Origin: Asterionellopsis glacialis
Lineage: Eukaryota; Bacillariophyta; Plagiogrammaphyceae; Rhaphoneidales; Asterionellopsidaceae
Direction: 5' to 3'
NCBI GenBank assembly: GCA_014885115.2
Contig: WKLE02003707.1
Coordinates: 1 to 10,075, forward strand
Length of the DNA stretch: 10,075 nt
The notes under the pieces are model-generated. The model ran no database searches. It saw only the letters and a program-made list of their open reading frames with translations, and was not told the origin of the DNA. Below, piece by piece: positions 1 to 7,437 of this stretch. The position numbers and the translations under genes were made by a program. The number at the start of each line of letters is the position of its first letter. Within the stretch, counting starts at the first letter, position 1.

Positions 1-78
1 AATAAAAGTCTTCTTTTCTTTTGTGTGCTGATTGTCTGATTGTTGTGTTGTGCTGTGGTCAACATAGGCGGCATAGGG
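1..78 (+). repeat. Possible 3' end of the 5' LTR of gypsy element 1 (cut by the window edge)
   Basis: The first 22 bases (AAGTCTTCTTTTCTTTTGTGT region) match bases 2024-2046 with only a couple of differences. The decamer CGGCATAGGG at 69-78 recurs at 2088-2097, at almost the same spacing (72 versus 73 bases). The middle matches weakly. Two related copies flanking a pol gene are what LTR ends would look like. The left part lies outside the window. A CAACA at 60-64 could be the LTR end proper. No clear tRNA primer-binding site is visible between it and the coding sequence. An unrelated repeat is possible. Confidence 0.4.
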
Positions 79-80
79 CA

Positions 81-836
81 AGGAAACTTGAAGGTTTCTC
101 ATATGCATCATCTCGTCTAGACTTAAATATGAGATACAATCATATACGACTAGATGCAGACGCTAGTAAGCTATGTACCATTGTTCCACCATGGGGCAAG
201 TATGAATACTTATGCTTACCCATGGGAGTCACAAGTTCAGCAGACATTTTCCAAGAGAAATAGAGCAAACTCATGTGTGGACTAGAATTTGTATGCGTGT
301 ACATTGATGATCTATTGCTCCTTACAACAGACAATTTTGAAGACCATATGCCCAAAATGGACCTGGTACTACAAAGACTACAGGAAGCAGGACTTAAAGT
401 TAATGTCAAGAAATCCTTCTTTAGACAAACCAAAATGAACTATCTTGGATTCCACGTATGTGACAAGGGCATAAGACCACTTAACCAGAAGGTCTCTGCC
501 ATACTAAATATAGCACCCCCTACAACTACTAAGAAAATACAATCTTTTGTAGGGATGGTCAACCATTACAAACAAATGTGGATACACAGATCCCATGTAC
601 TGGCTCCTCTAACTAAGCTACAGGGCAAAGGATTTAAGTTCAAATGGGGGGAAAAACAACAAACAGCCCTTGACAATATTAAGAAAATTATAGCAAAAGA
701 AGTACTAATGTCCTACCCAGACTTCAACAAGCCTTTCCACATATATACTGATGCCAGTAAATACCAACTCGGGGCTGCTATCACACAAGATGACAAGCCT
801 ATAATATCAACTCGGGGCTGTTATCACACAAGATGA
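81..836 (+). pseudogene. pol: Ty3/gypsy Pol fragment: reverse transcriptase and start of RNase H
   Basis: Decayed retrotransposon polymerase, which would copy element RNA into DNA in a cytoplasmic particle. Coding similarity begins abruptly near base 82 with KLEGFSYAS, followed by LDLNMRYNHIRLD, KLCTIVPPWGKYEYL and LPMGVTSSADIFQEK, all typical Ty3/gypsy RT blocks. An in-frame TAG at 261-263 breaks the palm just before the catalytic YIDD box (codons 300-311). After it come the thumb/connection segments (NYLGFHV, SFVGMVNHYKQMW, HVLAPLTKL) and the start of RNase H with the catalytic Asp of TDAS (747-758). The N-terminal third of RT, protease and Gag are absent: DNA resembling an LTR end sits directly upstream. 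The frame is lost at a 43-bp tandem duplication at 765-850. The family call is secure; the element is clearly dead. Confidence 0.93.
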
Positions 837-850
837 CAAGCCTATAGTAT
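765..850 (+). repeat. 43-bp tandem duplication inside RNase H
   Basis: Bases 765-807 (starting CAACTCGGGGCTG and ending TAATAT) are repeated at 808-850 with two differences (C to T in GCTGCTATC/GCTGTTATC, and A to G near the end). Since 43 is not a multiple of three, the second copy shifts the reading frame: the protein reads LGAAITQDDKPI in frame from copy 1, and the RNase H continuation (PIVFYSTKL) is found in the +1 frame after copy 2. The two mismatches suggest the duplication is not brand new. Confidence 0.95.
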
Positions 851-1350
851 TCTACAGTACGAAACTTACCTACTCCCAAACTAAATACTACACTCAAGAT
901 TGAGAACTCTTATTGATCATAAAAGTACTTAGGGAGTACCAAAATCTAACCTACAACAAATGTCAAACCAAACGCCACACACAATGGTGCTGGCTTCCAG
1001 ATGAATATGCACATGAACTACACTATATAAAAGGTGAACATAACATAGTGGCAGACAAGCTTTCACGACTAGATCTAATTGATACTGACGTTGAAGCTGT
1101 TCCTGAATGCTATATAACTGACAAAGATATGGCAAAAATGTACTGTCTAAATAAGCCACTGCATAGCAATAGTGATGAGGGTCCCCCCTTCAGCTTTCCA
1201 GACATCCTCAAACATCAATTAAAGGACAATCAACTCAAAAAGGATGCACTTACAAAAAAGTGTTTCTCCAAACACCTATTTCGTGGAAGCAGAAAGTCCT
1301 ATAACCTTACATGCCACAAAAATAAGATATGCGTTCTGTCAACTCTATAG
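841..1350 (+). pseudogene. pol: Ty3/gypsy Pol fragment: C-terminal RNase H and linker to integrase
   Basis: Continuation of the same Pol in a new frame after the 43-bp duplication. It starts PIVFYSTKLTYSQTKYYTQD, meets an in-frame TGA at 901-903, then reads ELLLIIKVLREYQNLTYNK and the conserved tail ELHYIKGEHNIVADKLSRL, where the final Asp of AD.LSRL is an RNase H active-site residue. Between REYQ and NLTYNK the usual stretch of roughly 20 residues, including the HTDH-type motif with its catalytic Asp, is missing, which suggests an in-frame deletion near base 940. A poorly conserved linker follows and ends at an in-frame TAG (1348-1350). Confident as a Pol remnant. Confidence 0.88.
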
Positions 1351-1497
1351 AAACAAACCATACAATGGTACCACACGTACTTATGTCATCCCAGTAAGGC
1401 CTATACCAAAGAGACAATACAACAGCCCAAACTAGATGAAAGTGTAACAACCTACTGCAAAACTTGCCACACCTGCCAACTGAACAAGAGGCAATGA
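1351..1497 (+). pseudogene. pol: Integrase HHCC zinc-binding domain of gypsy element 1
   Basis: In the same frame as the upstream linker, directly after its TAG, the sequence reads TIQWYHTYLCHPSKAYTKET and then YCKTCHTCQLNKRQ. The His pair (codons 1372-1374 and 1387-1389, spaced H-x4-H) and the Cys pair (1456-1458 and 1465-1467, C-x2-C) form the HHCC zinc finger that begins retroviral-type integrases. The reading frame ends at TGA 1495-1497. The spacing between the His and Cys pairs is somewhat short for the family (about 22 residues), so a small internal deletion is possible. Confidence 0.87.
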
Positions 1498-1544
1498 AAA
1501 AAGTACAGACACCTGCCTGAAAAAGATGCCGAAGCCATACCAAA

Positions 1545-1796
1545 GATCTCATAAGACCCTATACTATCAAAAGAAAAGGTTGTAAGGATCTCACCCTACG
1601 CTGTGTTACTATGATTGACCCAGCAACAGGATGGTTTGAGATTGCTCCTTGGTTGGAAAGGAGCAGTATCAAAATTGTGAACATAGTAGAACAACAGTGG
1701 TTCTGCACTACACCTCACTATGTGAGCTGTATCCTTAATGATAGTGCTAATGCGTGCATCCATGCACAGATGGGCCAGTTGGACAGACAATGGTGA
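1545..1796 (+). pseudogene. pol: Integrase catalytic core remnant of gypsy element 1
   Basis: The frame starting DLIRPYTIKRKG, with DLTLRCVTMIDPATGWFEIA soon after, is the first part of a Ty3/gypsy integrase core. The Asp of DLIRP (1545-1547) corresponds to the first catalytic Asp of the DDE triad. It lies one frame away from the zinc finger, and the usual residues just before that Asp are missing or scrambled. After IVEQQWFC the match fades: ILNDSANACI may be a distorted version of the second-Asp region, but I see no third catalytic Glu. The frame stops at TGA 1794-1796, only about 100 bases before the LTR, so most of the integrase C-terminus has been deleted. Confidence 0.85.
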
Positions 1797-1893
1797 AGTG
1801 GACAGATGGATGATGATCACGTGGCAGATTGTTGGAGATTGATGGACAATGATGGTGTGGCATATTGTCAGGACATCAGCATCACTCAAGAAA

Positions 1894-2097
1894 TGTTGTT
1901 ACGTGGCAGTATGGCTGACCAATGGAGCTTTTACCGGTTACTAAACCTTTCCTCCAAATTATCAAACATTACAAAAATAGAATTCTTTAAGCTAGTCATA
2001 ATTAATTTTCATTACCAACAAACAAGTCTTCTCTTGTCTTTTGTGTAATCCCTGAGTTGACTGTCGCAACCCAACTGCTGTGTGCACCGGCATAGGG
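1894..2097 (+). repeat. Probable 3' LTR of gypsy element 1
   Basis: A TGTTGTTACGTGGCAG start at 1894 (or TGTTACGTGG at 1897) has the TGTT beginning common in LTRs. Its 3' part (from about 2024 to CGGCATAGGG at 2088-2097) resembles the sequence at 1-78 on the other side of pol. A purine-rich tract is weak here (CAAGAAA at 1888-1893). An alternative left edge is TGTTGGAGATTG at 1830. A CAACA at 2016-2020 could be an alternative right edge, giving a much shorter unit. The position after a decayed integrase supports the call; the exact limits are uncertain. Confidence 0.45.
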
Positions 2098-2565
2098 AAT
2101 GATCATTATTCCCTCTTTTGGCAATGGGATTTTACCTTCAGAAATGAAGACCGTTCATTCCATCTGGATTCTACATTAACCAGTATGAAGGCCTACACTA
2201 GGGCAGTAATAAGTCTGTTTTACACAGCAAAGCCAACTGGATTAACCAATCCAGTATGGACCAATAGTAAACACCTACAGTAACCTATACTAGGAAAACA
2301 AACATAGTGTAGTTGCTACAGCAGTAGGACCAAGCACAATACCTGTACTACCATAAAATAGGTACTGTCAACAACCAACAACATAAACAATACTGCATAC
2401 TGTAGATCATGAACACAGAAACTATCTTCTGTAAGATACTAAGTATCACAATGGCAGCAAAAGTACAATAAATCAGAGAAATGGTCAATATCCAAACACC
2501 AGGAAGTGAGTACTCTATTGACTTAAACCTACATCAAGTATGTATGGTACTGCAAGAACATTAAA

Positions 2566-2587
2566 GATCCCACTAAACTAGTGGATC
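2566..2587. repeat. Small hairpin-capable inverted repeat
   Basis: GATCCCACTA and TAGTGGATC flank a 2- to 3-base loop and pair over nine bases with one bulged C. There is no T-tract or neighbouring gene to make it a terminator. It may be chance in AT-rich DNA. Confidence 0.35.
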
Positions 2588-3028
2588 ATGATAATATTCT
2601 TAAGTAGAGGGTCCTGTTATCTTTACTAGTATCATTAACAGTTATCTGCTTAAAAACAACTGGGTCGTGTCCACTCACAAAGCATAGTGCATGAGTTTGA
2701 AGCTAGTAGTAGGATATTTAAAACCACAAGATCCAATTTGAAATATATCAATACTATGAATAGCAGTATACGACTGATGTAAATAAGTACGAGACTTTAA
2801 GAACTCTAGTCATAAACCAGAATTGTCTGACTTAACAATCAATCAAAAAGAACTCTCCAGATGAGATTCAATATCATCAAAGAGATACTCTTACGTATTT
2901 ACATACTGTAGAAAAAGAAAAAAATTATACTTCACAGATTCTGTATGAATTGTACGTAACCACATGGCTAGCTAGTACATTCAACTAGTAACTAATAGCC
3001 ATAGTCTTACTAACAAAAAATCACTATA

Positions 3029-3058
3029 AGAGATACTAAGTAAATACTTAGATACTCT
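3029..3058. repeat. Imperfect palindrome around CTAAGTA/TACTTAG
   Basis: AGAGATACTAAGTA and TACTTAGATACTCT are separated by two A's. The inner seven bases pair perfectly, three bases mismatch, and the outer AGAG/CTCT pairs again. A related word, AGATACTAAGTA, also occurs at 2434-2445, where it sits in another near-palindrome (GATACTAAGTATC). No function can be assigned. Confidence 0.4.
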
Positions 3059-3914
3059 ACTGTAATCAAATACATACAGGTCCTGTGGTCAACCACCTAT
3101 ATTAAACCTTGAAAAATTATTACCAGTCTACTACGACTTAAACAAAAACTGGGTATAAAAAACATAGAGGCTATGAATTGCCCTATACACAAATCAAAGC
3201 ATTCCATAAATTACCATGTTAAAAATGGAACATTACATGTAGCTACTACAGAAACTTATTCTGAGTTGTACAACAATACCACAAAACAGCATATAACTTG
3301 CTGATGTCATTAATACCTAAATTGTAGAGCGCATCATAAAAATTGTACCAGTATTACAAACCAGTAAACAATACCACCTGGGTACACTTTTAAAAAAGTG
3401 ATAATAACCTATTACTATAAGTATTAAGTAAGAATACAAGAAAATCAATGATACCAACCTCTTCGTGGTACAATGCTACATACACAATAATAGGAAGATT
3501 AACTTTATGGATCATTCAAACAAATCTAAAGGCAAATTTTCAATTCAGTACCCTTGACAAAGAGTGGTAAACAAAGGAATTTTTCTAATAAAATAAACCC
3601 AACGAAGGGGTAGTGGAAAACTAATAATCAACAAAAGAAAACGCCTTTTTTTGGAGAAATTATAATTAACTTTGCTAATGATGAAATCCGTACTTAACAA
3701 TACAACAAAGTAATCCAAACATACCACACAAACTGCACAAAAGTACTGAATCTAACAGATGGGATTATGATAGCACACCATCATAGTACACTTACATATA
3801 AAGCAAAATTTCTTGATCAAATAAATATTCTGACAAATCAAGGAAATTTTCATGATAAAAAATATTCCAACATCTAAATAGCGTTGCTACCTTCTTTTCT
3901 AAAAAAAATATCAT

Positions 3915-4430
3915 GCACCGCTGCAACCATCATTGCTTTTCATCCGTTGCTAGCTACTTTTCTACCAGTGTACTGCCGTTGCTTGCCATCGTTACCATTT
4001 ACCACCATCGTTGGTTGTAATCAGTTGCTAGCTTCTTGTCTACCGGCCGTATTGTTGTCAGCTTCTTGTCTACCACCGTACCGTTATCACTTGTTATTGC
4101 ATTGTTGCTTGTCATCCATCGATAGCTTCTTGTCTACCACCGTACCATCATTGCTTGTCATCGCAACCATTTGCCACCATTGTTGCTTGTCATTCATTGC
4201 TAGCTACTTGTCTACTGCCATACCTTTGTCAGCTTCTTGTCTACCACTTGCAACCATTTGCCACCATTGTTGCTTGTCATTTGTTGCTAGCTACTTGTCT
4301 ATCACCATACCGTTGTCAGCTTCTTGTTATTGCTACCATCGTTGCTTGTTGTTGCTAGCTTCTTGTCTACCACAGTACCGTCATCAGCTTCTTGTTATTG
4401 CCACCATCTTGGCATCGCGACCGTTTGCCA
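3915..4430. repeat. Degenerate minisatellite with a GCTAGCTTCTTGTCTACCAC-like core
   Basis: A core close to GTTGCTAGCTTCTTGTCTACCAC recurs about ten times (near 3947, 4024, 4054, 4118, 4196, 4226, 4283, 4313, 4351 and 4383). Copies alternate between a TGCTAGCTaCTTG type and a TGTCAGCTTCTTG type, and are separated by CAACCATTTGCCACCATTGTTGCTTGTCAT-like spacers. Because the main period is a multiple of three, the array stays open in several + strand frames, producing apparent proteins rich in Ser, Leu, Cys and Ala (3884-4528 and 4155-4358). I regard these as by-products of the repeat, not genes. The array ends in a TAC/ACT-rich, trinucleotide-like stretch at about 4435-4500. Confidence 0.85.
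4163..4336. repeat. Two adjacent 87-bp higher-order units of the minisatellite
   Basis: The unit beginning GCAACCATTTGCCACCATTG at 4163 recurs at 4250 with few differences. The period is 87 bases, exactly 29 codons. Each unit contains one CTAGCTACTTGTCT-type and one TCAGCTTCTTGT-type core. These are the least diverged copies in the array and so probably the most recent duplication. Confidence 0.85.
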
Positions 4431-4520
4431 CCCTCATCATTACTGTTACCGCTACTACCTTTGTTACCACTACTTCCATTGTTACTACTACTAATATTGT
4501 TATCAAGGTTCTCTTTTTTG

Positions 4521-4620
4521 GTTGTTGACCCTCAAGATTGGATAAGCAGTAGTATATCACAGCTTTGATGGTTGTTGACCCTCAAGATTGGATAATCAAT
4601 CGTATATCACAGCATCAACC
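4521..4620. repeat. 50-bp tandem duplication (GTTGTTGACCCTCAAGATTGG unit)
   Basis: Bases 4521-4570 and 4571-4620 are two head-to-tail copies with about 42 of 50 positions identical. The first 25 bases (GTTGTTGACCCTCAAGATTG and the following GATAA) are identical, and a second block, GTATATCACAGC, is also conserved. It lies between the minisatellite and the decayed gene at 4905. It has no recognisable protein or RNA feature. Confidence 0.9.
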
Positions 4621-4904
4621 GTTTTGCGGAACACAAACCTAATTTGGATTCAATGATTTTGGCTATTTGAGCCTAGCTGTCCAAGCTTGGTGTCTACCAC
4701 CGTGGACCTAAGGTCGGGTGGATATTAGCCAGTGTCTTGGTTTCTGTATAGCATTGTCATCCTGCCGCGGTTGCTCTGTACATCATGTGTTCTGACTTGA
4801 CAGTTCCCTTGTGCTGAGGAAGCAGTGCAAGGATCCCAGCATTGTCCATTTTCATCAAAGTTCTGTTTGTTTCGTTGTTGTTTTTAAATCAATTGTAGTT
4901 CAAG
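4621..4904 (+). other. Upstream region of the decayed gene at 4905
   Basis: Less AT-rich than the flanking intergenic DNA and without a coding frame. It contains a perfect 10-bp palindrome CCAAGCTTGG at 4681-4690 and a hairpin-capable stretch at 4697-4721 (outer CCACC/GGTGG, inner GACC-TAA-GGTC). The last 40 bases before the ATG are T-rich, with TTTTTAAATC at 4881-4890, and could be a 5' leader. No TATA box or initiator can be assigned with confidence. Confidence 0.4.
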
Positions 4905-5397
4905 ATGCCAACTCTAATGTCTTTACCAGTGGTAACAAACAAGGAAGTAGCTATAATTAAAGGTAGTGCTAATAGGCTGTCTTTCTTATCCTCTAAAGAC
5001 TGTCATAGGGCATTACTGGAACCCCCCTTGGAGAGTGAAAATGGTACCTATGATGACAAATGGGGTATGTTCACAATTCCCCTGAGAGAAATTAGGAAAG
5101 GTTAGAATATTTTTCAATTGCCATTTATGAAGTATTTGTCAATGAGAACATTTCCAAAGGTTGCTAAGGCTAAATCCAAGGGTAAGAAGCAATCAAAGCA
5201 TAATGCAACAAAAATAGATGATAAAGTATATGTTACTGTTGCTCTTCCCATAAAGTCATACCAAGACATTTACAATATGTTAGAAGATGATGATAAGCAA
5301 GAATCTTTCAAAAGTGTTAATTAAAAAAAGTGTTGTGACGGAAGGTAACACTGAGACTGGGTTGTCATGCTCCATGTATCAAAGAACAGAGAAGATT

Positions 5398-5853
5398 ATG
5401 TCAATTGGGAGGACATTGTTCTATTCCACAAAGAACAACATATTTATTAATTGGATTGCTGTCAGTAATATGAGAGTAAAAGCAGTCTTTCAACTTAACG
5501 CCAAAATTGAGGTCCCAGATGATAGCAATAGTGTTGCTGATGTAAAAGTACTTCAATCCAACTGGATGGCTGATTACAAGTATGCAGGCATAGGTTCCTT
5601 TATATTATCATTGGTTCAGCTTATAGCATCTAATATGAATTTACATGATATGGGTTCTTGGTTGACTCCTAAGACGTTTTTACCAATGTATTTTCAGGCA
5701 AATATGGGTGAAGATAATGAAATCTTATTTTATGCTAGAAATGGTTTCGAATTCATTCAAGCAGACAGTTACACCAAGGAAGAAGAAGAGGCTGCAGCAG
5801 ACAATGATGATGCTATTTTGAACAAGAATGTCTTGGAGTGCTTGCCAGATGAT
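5398..5853 (+). pseudogene. GNAT acetyltransferase-like domain within the decayed gene
   Basis: This segment reads FINWIAVSNMRVKAVFQLNA, WMADYKYAGIGSFILSLVQL, LPMYFQANMGEDNEILFYAR and NGFEFIQAD. Two signatures recall the GNAT fold: a Y-x-x-G-I-G-S loop at the head of a long helix, where GNAT enzymes bind the pyrophosphate of acetyl-CoA (the usual form is Q/R-x-x-G-x-G/A), and an ILFYARNGFEF block matching the FY...GF pattern of the last helix and strand. A hydrophobic strand (FINWIAV) precedes the loop, as expected. Substrate and role cannot be told. The match is by eye and the sequence is divergent; a structural model would settle it. Confidence 0.5.
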
Positions 5854-6591
5854 TAGAAAGAGAAAATTATCTGTGATGATATGGAATCGAAGTTAGAAAC
5901 TGGATGCTCCATTTTCTATGTAACAAATGCACAAAAAGATAACCCAATGTGCGTTATGAAAAGCAGTTGTAAAGTTATTGATTGTCATGAGAAAAATTGG
6001 CCTGTCAAGTTTAGATATATACTCAATGATGATGTAGTGCAATCAAGAAAAGCTAATAGGAAGGTAGCCAAGAACATAACTAGTGTATCTTCTCCCATTA
6101 CATTGGATGATTTGCCAAAGAAACAAGAACAAGATATTGCTACAACTTCTGTGTCTCCAGAGAAACAATTGCCAGTAGTAACGCAAGATGATGAACATAA
6201 TTTGGACAAATAACCTGCTGTGGTTGATGATGTGACAGTAGGCGCTTCTACATCTGAAGAAGAGTGGGATGATGATGGTTGTGGAGATAAGAATAATAAG
6301 GATGATGTAGCATCTGTAGGTAGTGCTTCAGGTGCAAGCCAGAGTAGTAAAAAAAAAGATCCCTAATGTTGATATTGATGCAAGCTCAAGTAAAGAAGAA
6401 CCGGATAACAAAAAAGACAATGATTACAAAAGTGATAGTGAACCAGAAGAAGAAAAGGAGAGAGAAGACAATGCTGCTTTACCAACATTACAATCTCAAA
6501 AGATGCAAAAAAAGAAACGTAGTGAGGATACAGAAGATGAATATGATGATGATATTAACCTCTATCTGCCTTACAACCGCCCAATGGAGTA

Positions 6592-6795
6592 GCCACTGCA
6601 CCCAAATCTGGAACAGTAACAGATGAAGATATTTACACAGTTGCACCTCCTACGCTTGCACTATATCCACCAGCAACTTTATCTACAAGAGACGAATATC
6701 AGATACAAGAATTTGTATGTGGTGGATGTAGTGCAGTAGGCGAGCCACGAGACTTGCGCGATATGTCAATCAACTGTAGAACAGACGGACCATAA
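6592..6795 (+). pseudogene. C-terminal exon-like segment of the decayed gene
   Basis: After the acidic tract ends at a TAG (6590-6592), the neighbouring frame reads ATAPKSGTVTDEDIYTVAPP, LYPPATLSTRDEYQIQEFVC and GGCSAVGEPRDLRDMSINCR before TAA 6793-6795. The C-x2-C (CGGC) plus a later Cys could be part of a metal-binding fold, but no complete zinc-binding set is present, so the tail may itself be truncated. It lies too well in register with the upstream protein to be chance, but is short enough to deserve caution. Confidence 0.5.
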
Positions 6796-6835
6796 TGCGA
6801 TGATGTCAAGTATCAGCAGGACAGGCGTGATGACG

Positions 6836-6849
6836 TGATGACGTCATCA
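6836..6849. promoter_or_regulatory. 14-bp perfect palindrome containing TGACGTCA
   Basis: TGATGACGTCATCA is fully self-complementary and contains the octamer bound by CREB/ATF-type bZIP factors. Decayed relatives occur at 6871 (GATGACATCATT) and 6994 (GATGATGTCATC), at the start of each 123-bp repeat unit. Whether any factor binds here is unknown; because it belongs to a repeat family it may be a transposon promoter element or simply repeat sequence. Confidence 0.5.
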
Positions 6850-6870
6850 TACAGACAGACAAGATGAAAT

Positions 6871-7116
6871 GATGACATCATTGAGCAGACAGATGTGAAT
6901 GTGCAGTGACACACTATGTTCATGCAAACGCTGACATAACAAGCACAGCGCATCAAATTCCACTCTGCAGCAGAACAGATGACCAGATGATGTGATGATG
7001 TCATCTAGCGGACAGACGCAAACGTGCAGTGATGTGCTGCGTACATGCAAACGCTGATGTCACAAGCAAAGCATATCAAAATCCACTCTGCAGCAGGAAC
7101 ATGATGCATCATTCTG
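6871..7116. repeat. 123-bp tandem repeat, two diverged copies
   Basis: Copy 1 starts at 6871 (GATGACATCATTGAGC) and copy 2 at 6994 (GATGATGTCATCTAGC). Constant offsets of 123 are seen for GTGCAGTGA (6901/7024), CATGCAAACGCTGA and CCACTCTGCAGCAG (6960/7083). I count about 23 differences over the first 103 bases. Most are transitions, and many swap CA, TG and CG at the same dinucleotide. A third, partial unit may precede copy 1 (6837-6870). The similarity of copy 2 fades after about 7100. There is no coding content; open frames on the - strand here are shadows. Confidence 0.88.
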
Positions 7117-7437
7117 AAACACAGTGACAGGCCAACTCAGCACCCTCCAATTGTACATGTTAAAACCAAAACCCATTGGAATCCAAACTCTAAGTAGATC
7201 TGTTGTAGGATCCCATACTGCAATTGGGTCGAGAAGACAAATTGGTGAATTGTCCGGTATTTTTAGCAACTAGTTAAAATTGCTCATAATTTATTCACTC
7301 TAACAAACTTTAATCTTTTTTCAATATTTTCAATCACTTTTCAATAATTGTTGTCAGCATAGTGCATAGTGTTAACACTCCATGCGAAAAGCGGTAAGTT
7401 ACTATCCAATTTAATTCTGATTTTATCCAACTCAAAT
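7117..7437 (+). other. 5' leader, possibly with LTR remnant, of gypsy element 2
   Basis: Noncoding stretch directly upstream of the Gag start. From about 7260 it becomes very AT-rich (ATTTTTAGCAACTAGTTAAAATTGC and TTTATTCACTCTAACAAACTTTAATC), as retrotransposon leaders often are. A TGTTGTAGGATCCC at 7198-7211 might mark an LTR edge or primer-binding region, but no second copy exists in the window to prove an LTR. A small open frame on the - strand (7060-7269) has no motif. Confidence 0.4.

Larger units (their letters stand above)
2098..3880. other. AT-rich intergenic DNA without a supportable gene
   Basis: About 1.8 kb of AT-rich sequence with frequent stops in all frames. The short open stretches here, including 2080-2283 on the + strand and 3545-3727 on the - strand, show no motif or composition I would call coding. 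The region is rich in short words such as ACTAGT, GTACTG and AGATACTAAGTA, and has a few small inverted repeats. It may be host intergenic DNA or very old transposon remains; the sequence alone does not decide. Confidence 0.6.
4905..6795 (+). pseudogene. Decayed gene of about 630 codons: GNAT-like centre, acidic tract, Cys-containing C-terminus; function unknown
   Basis: One continuous protein can be followed through three frames. Start: ATG 4905, with CAAG before it (A at -3), reading MPTLMSLPVVTNKEVAIIKG. An in-frame TAG at 5103-5105 is followed by KYLSMRTFPKVAKAKSKGKK. The frame moves at an A7 run (5323-5329) into SVVTEGNTETG and the GNAT-like part. In-frame stops follow at 5854-5856 (TAG) and 6211-6213 (TAA). 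The frame moves again at an A9 run (6349-6357) into an Asp/Glu/Lys-rich, probably disordered stretch, and a third time near 6590, ending at TAA 6793-6795. Content on both sides of every break is coherent, so this is a real gene that has died, not a chance assembly of frames. I do not recognise a named family. Lying among dead retroelements, it may be a multicopy or element-associated gene; that is inference. Confidence 0.72.

Noticed and set aside
2080..2283. 67-codon + strand open frame after the probable LTR
   Set aside because: No motif, no relation to neighbouring proteins, and it overlaps the LTR-like end; length is within chance.
3545..3727. 60-codon - strand open frame in AT-rich DNA
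   Set aside because: Residue make-up reflects base composition; no start context, motif or partner exon seen.
4163..4400. CRISPR-like array of repeats and spacers
   Set aside because: Repeats are imperfect, spacers resemble one another, there are no cas genes, and the context is eukaryotic.
3884..4528. 214-codon open frame rich in Ser, Leu and Cys
   Set aside because: It coincides with a minisatellite whose period is a multiple of three; other frames are open too, and no domain or unique sequence supports a gene.
7190..7225. A tRNA or tRNA-derived SINE suggested by GGGTCGAG
   Set aside because: No cloverleaf can be folded, and no matching A box lies at the right distance.
7060..7269. - strand open frame opposite the element 2 leader
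   Set aside because: It crosses the 123-bp repeat and the leader, and has no recognisable domain.
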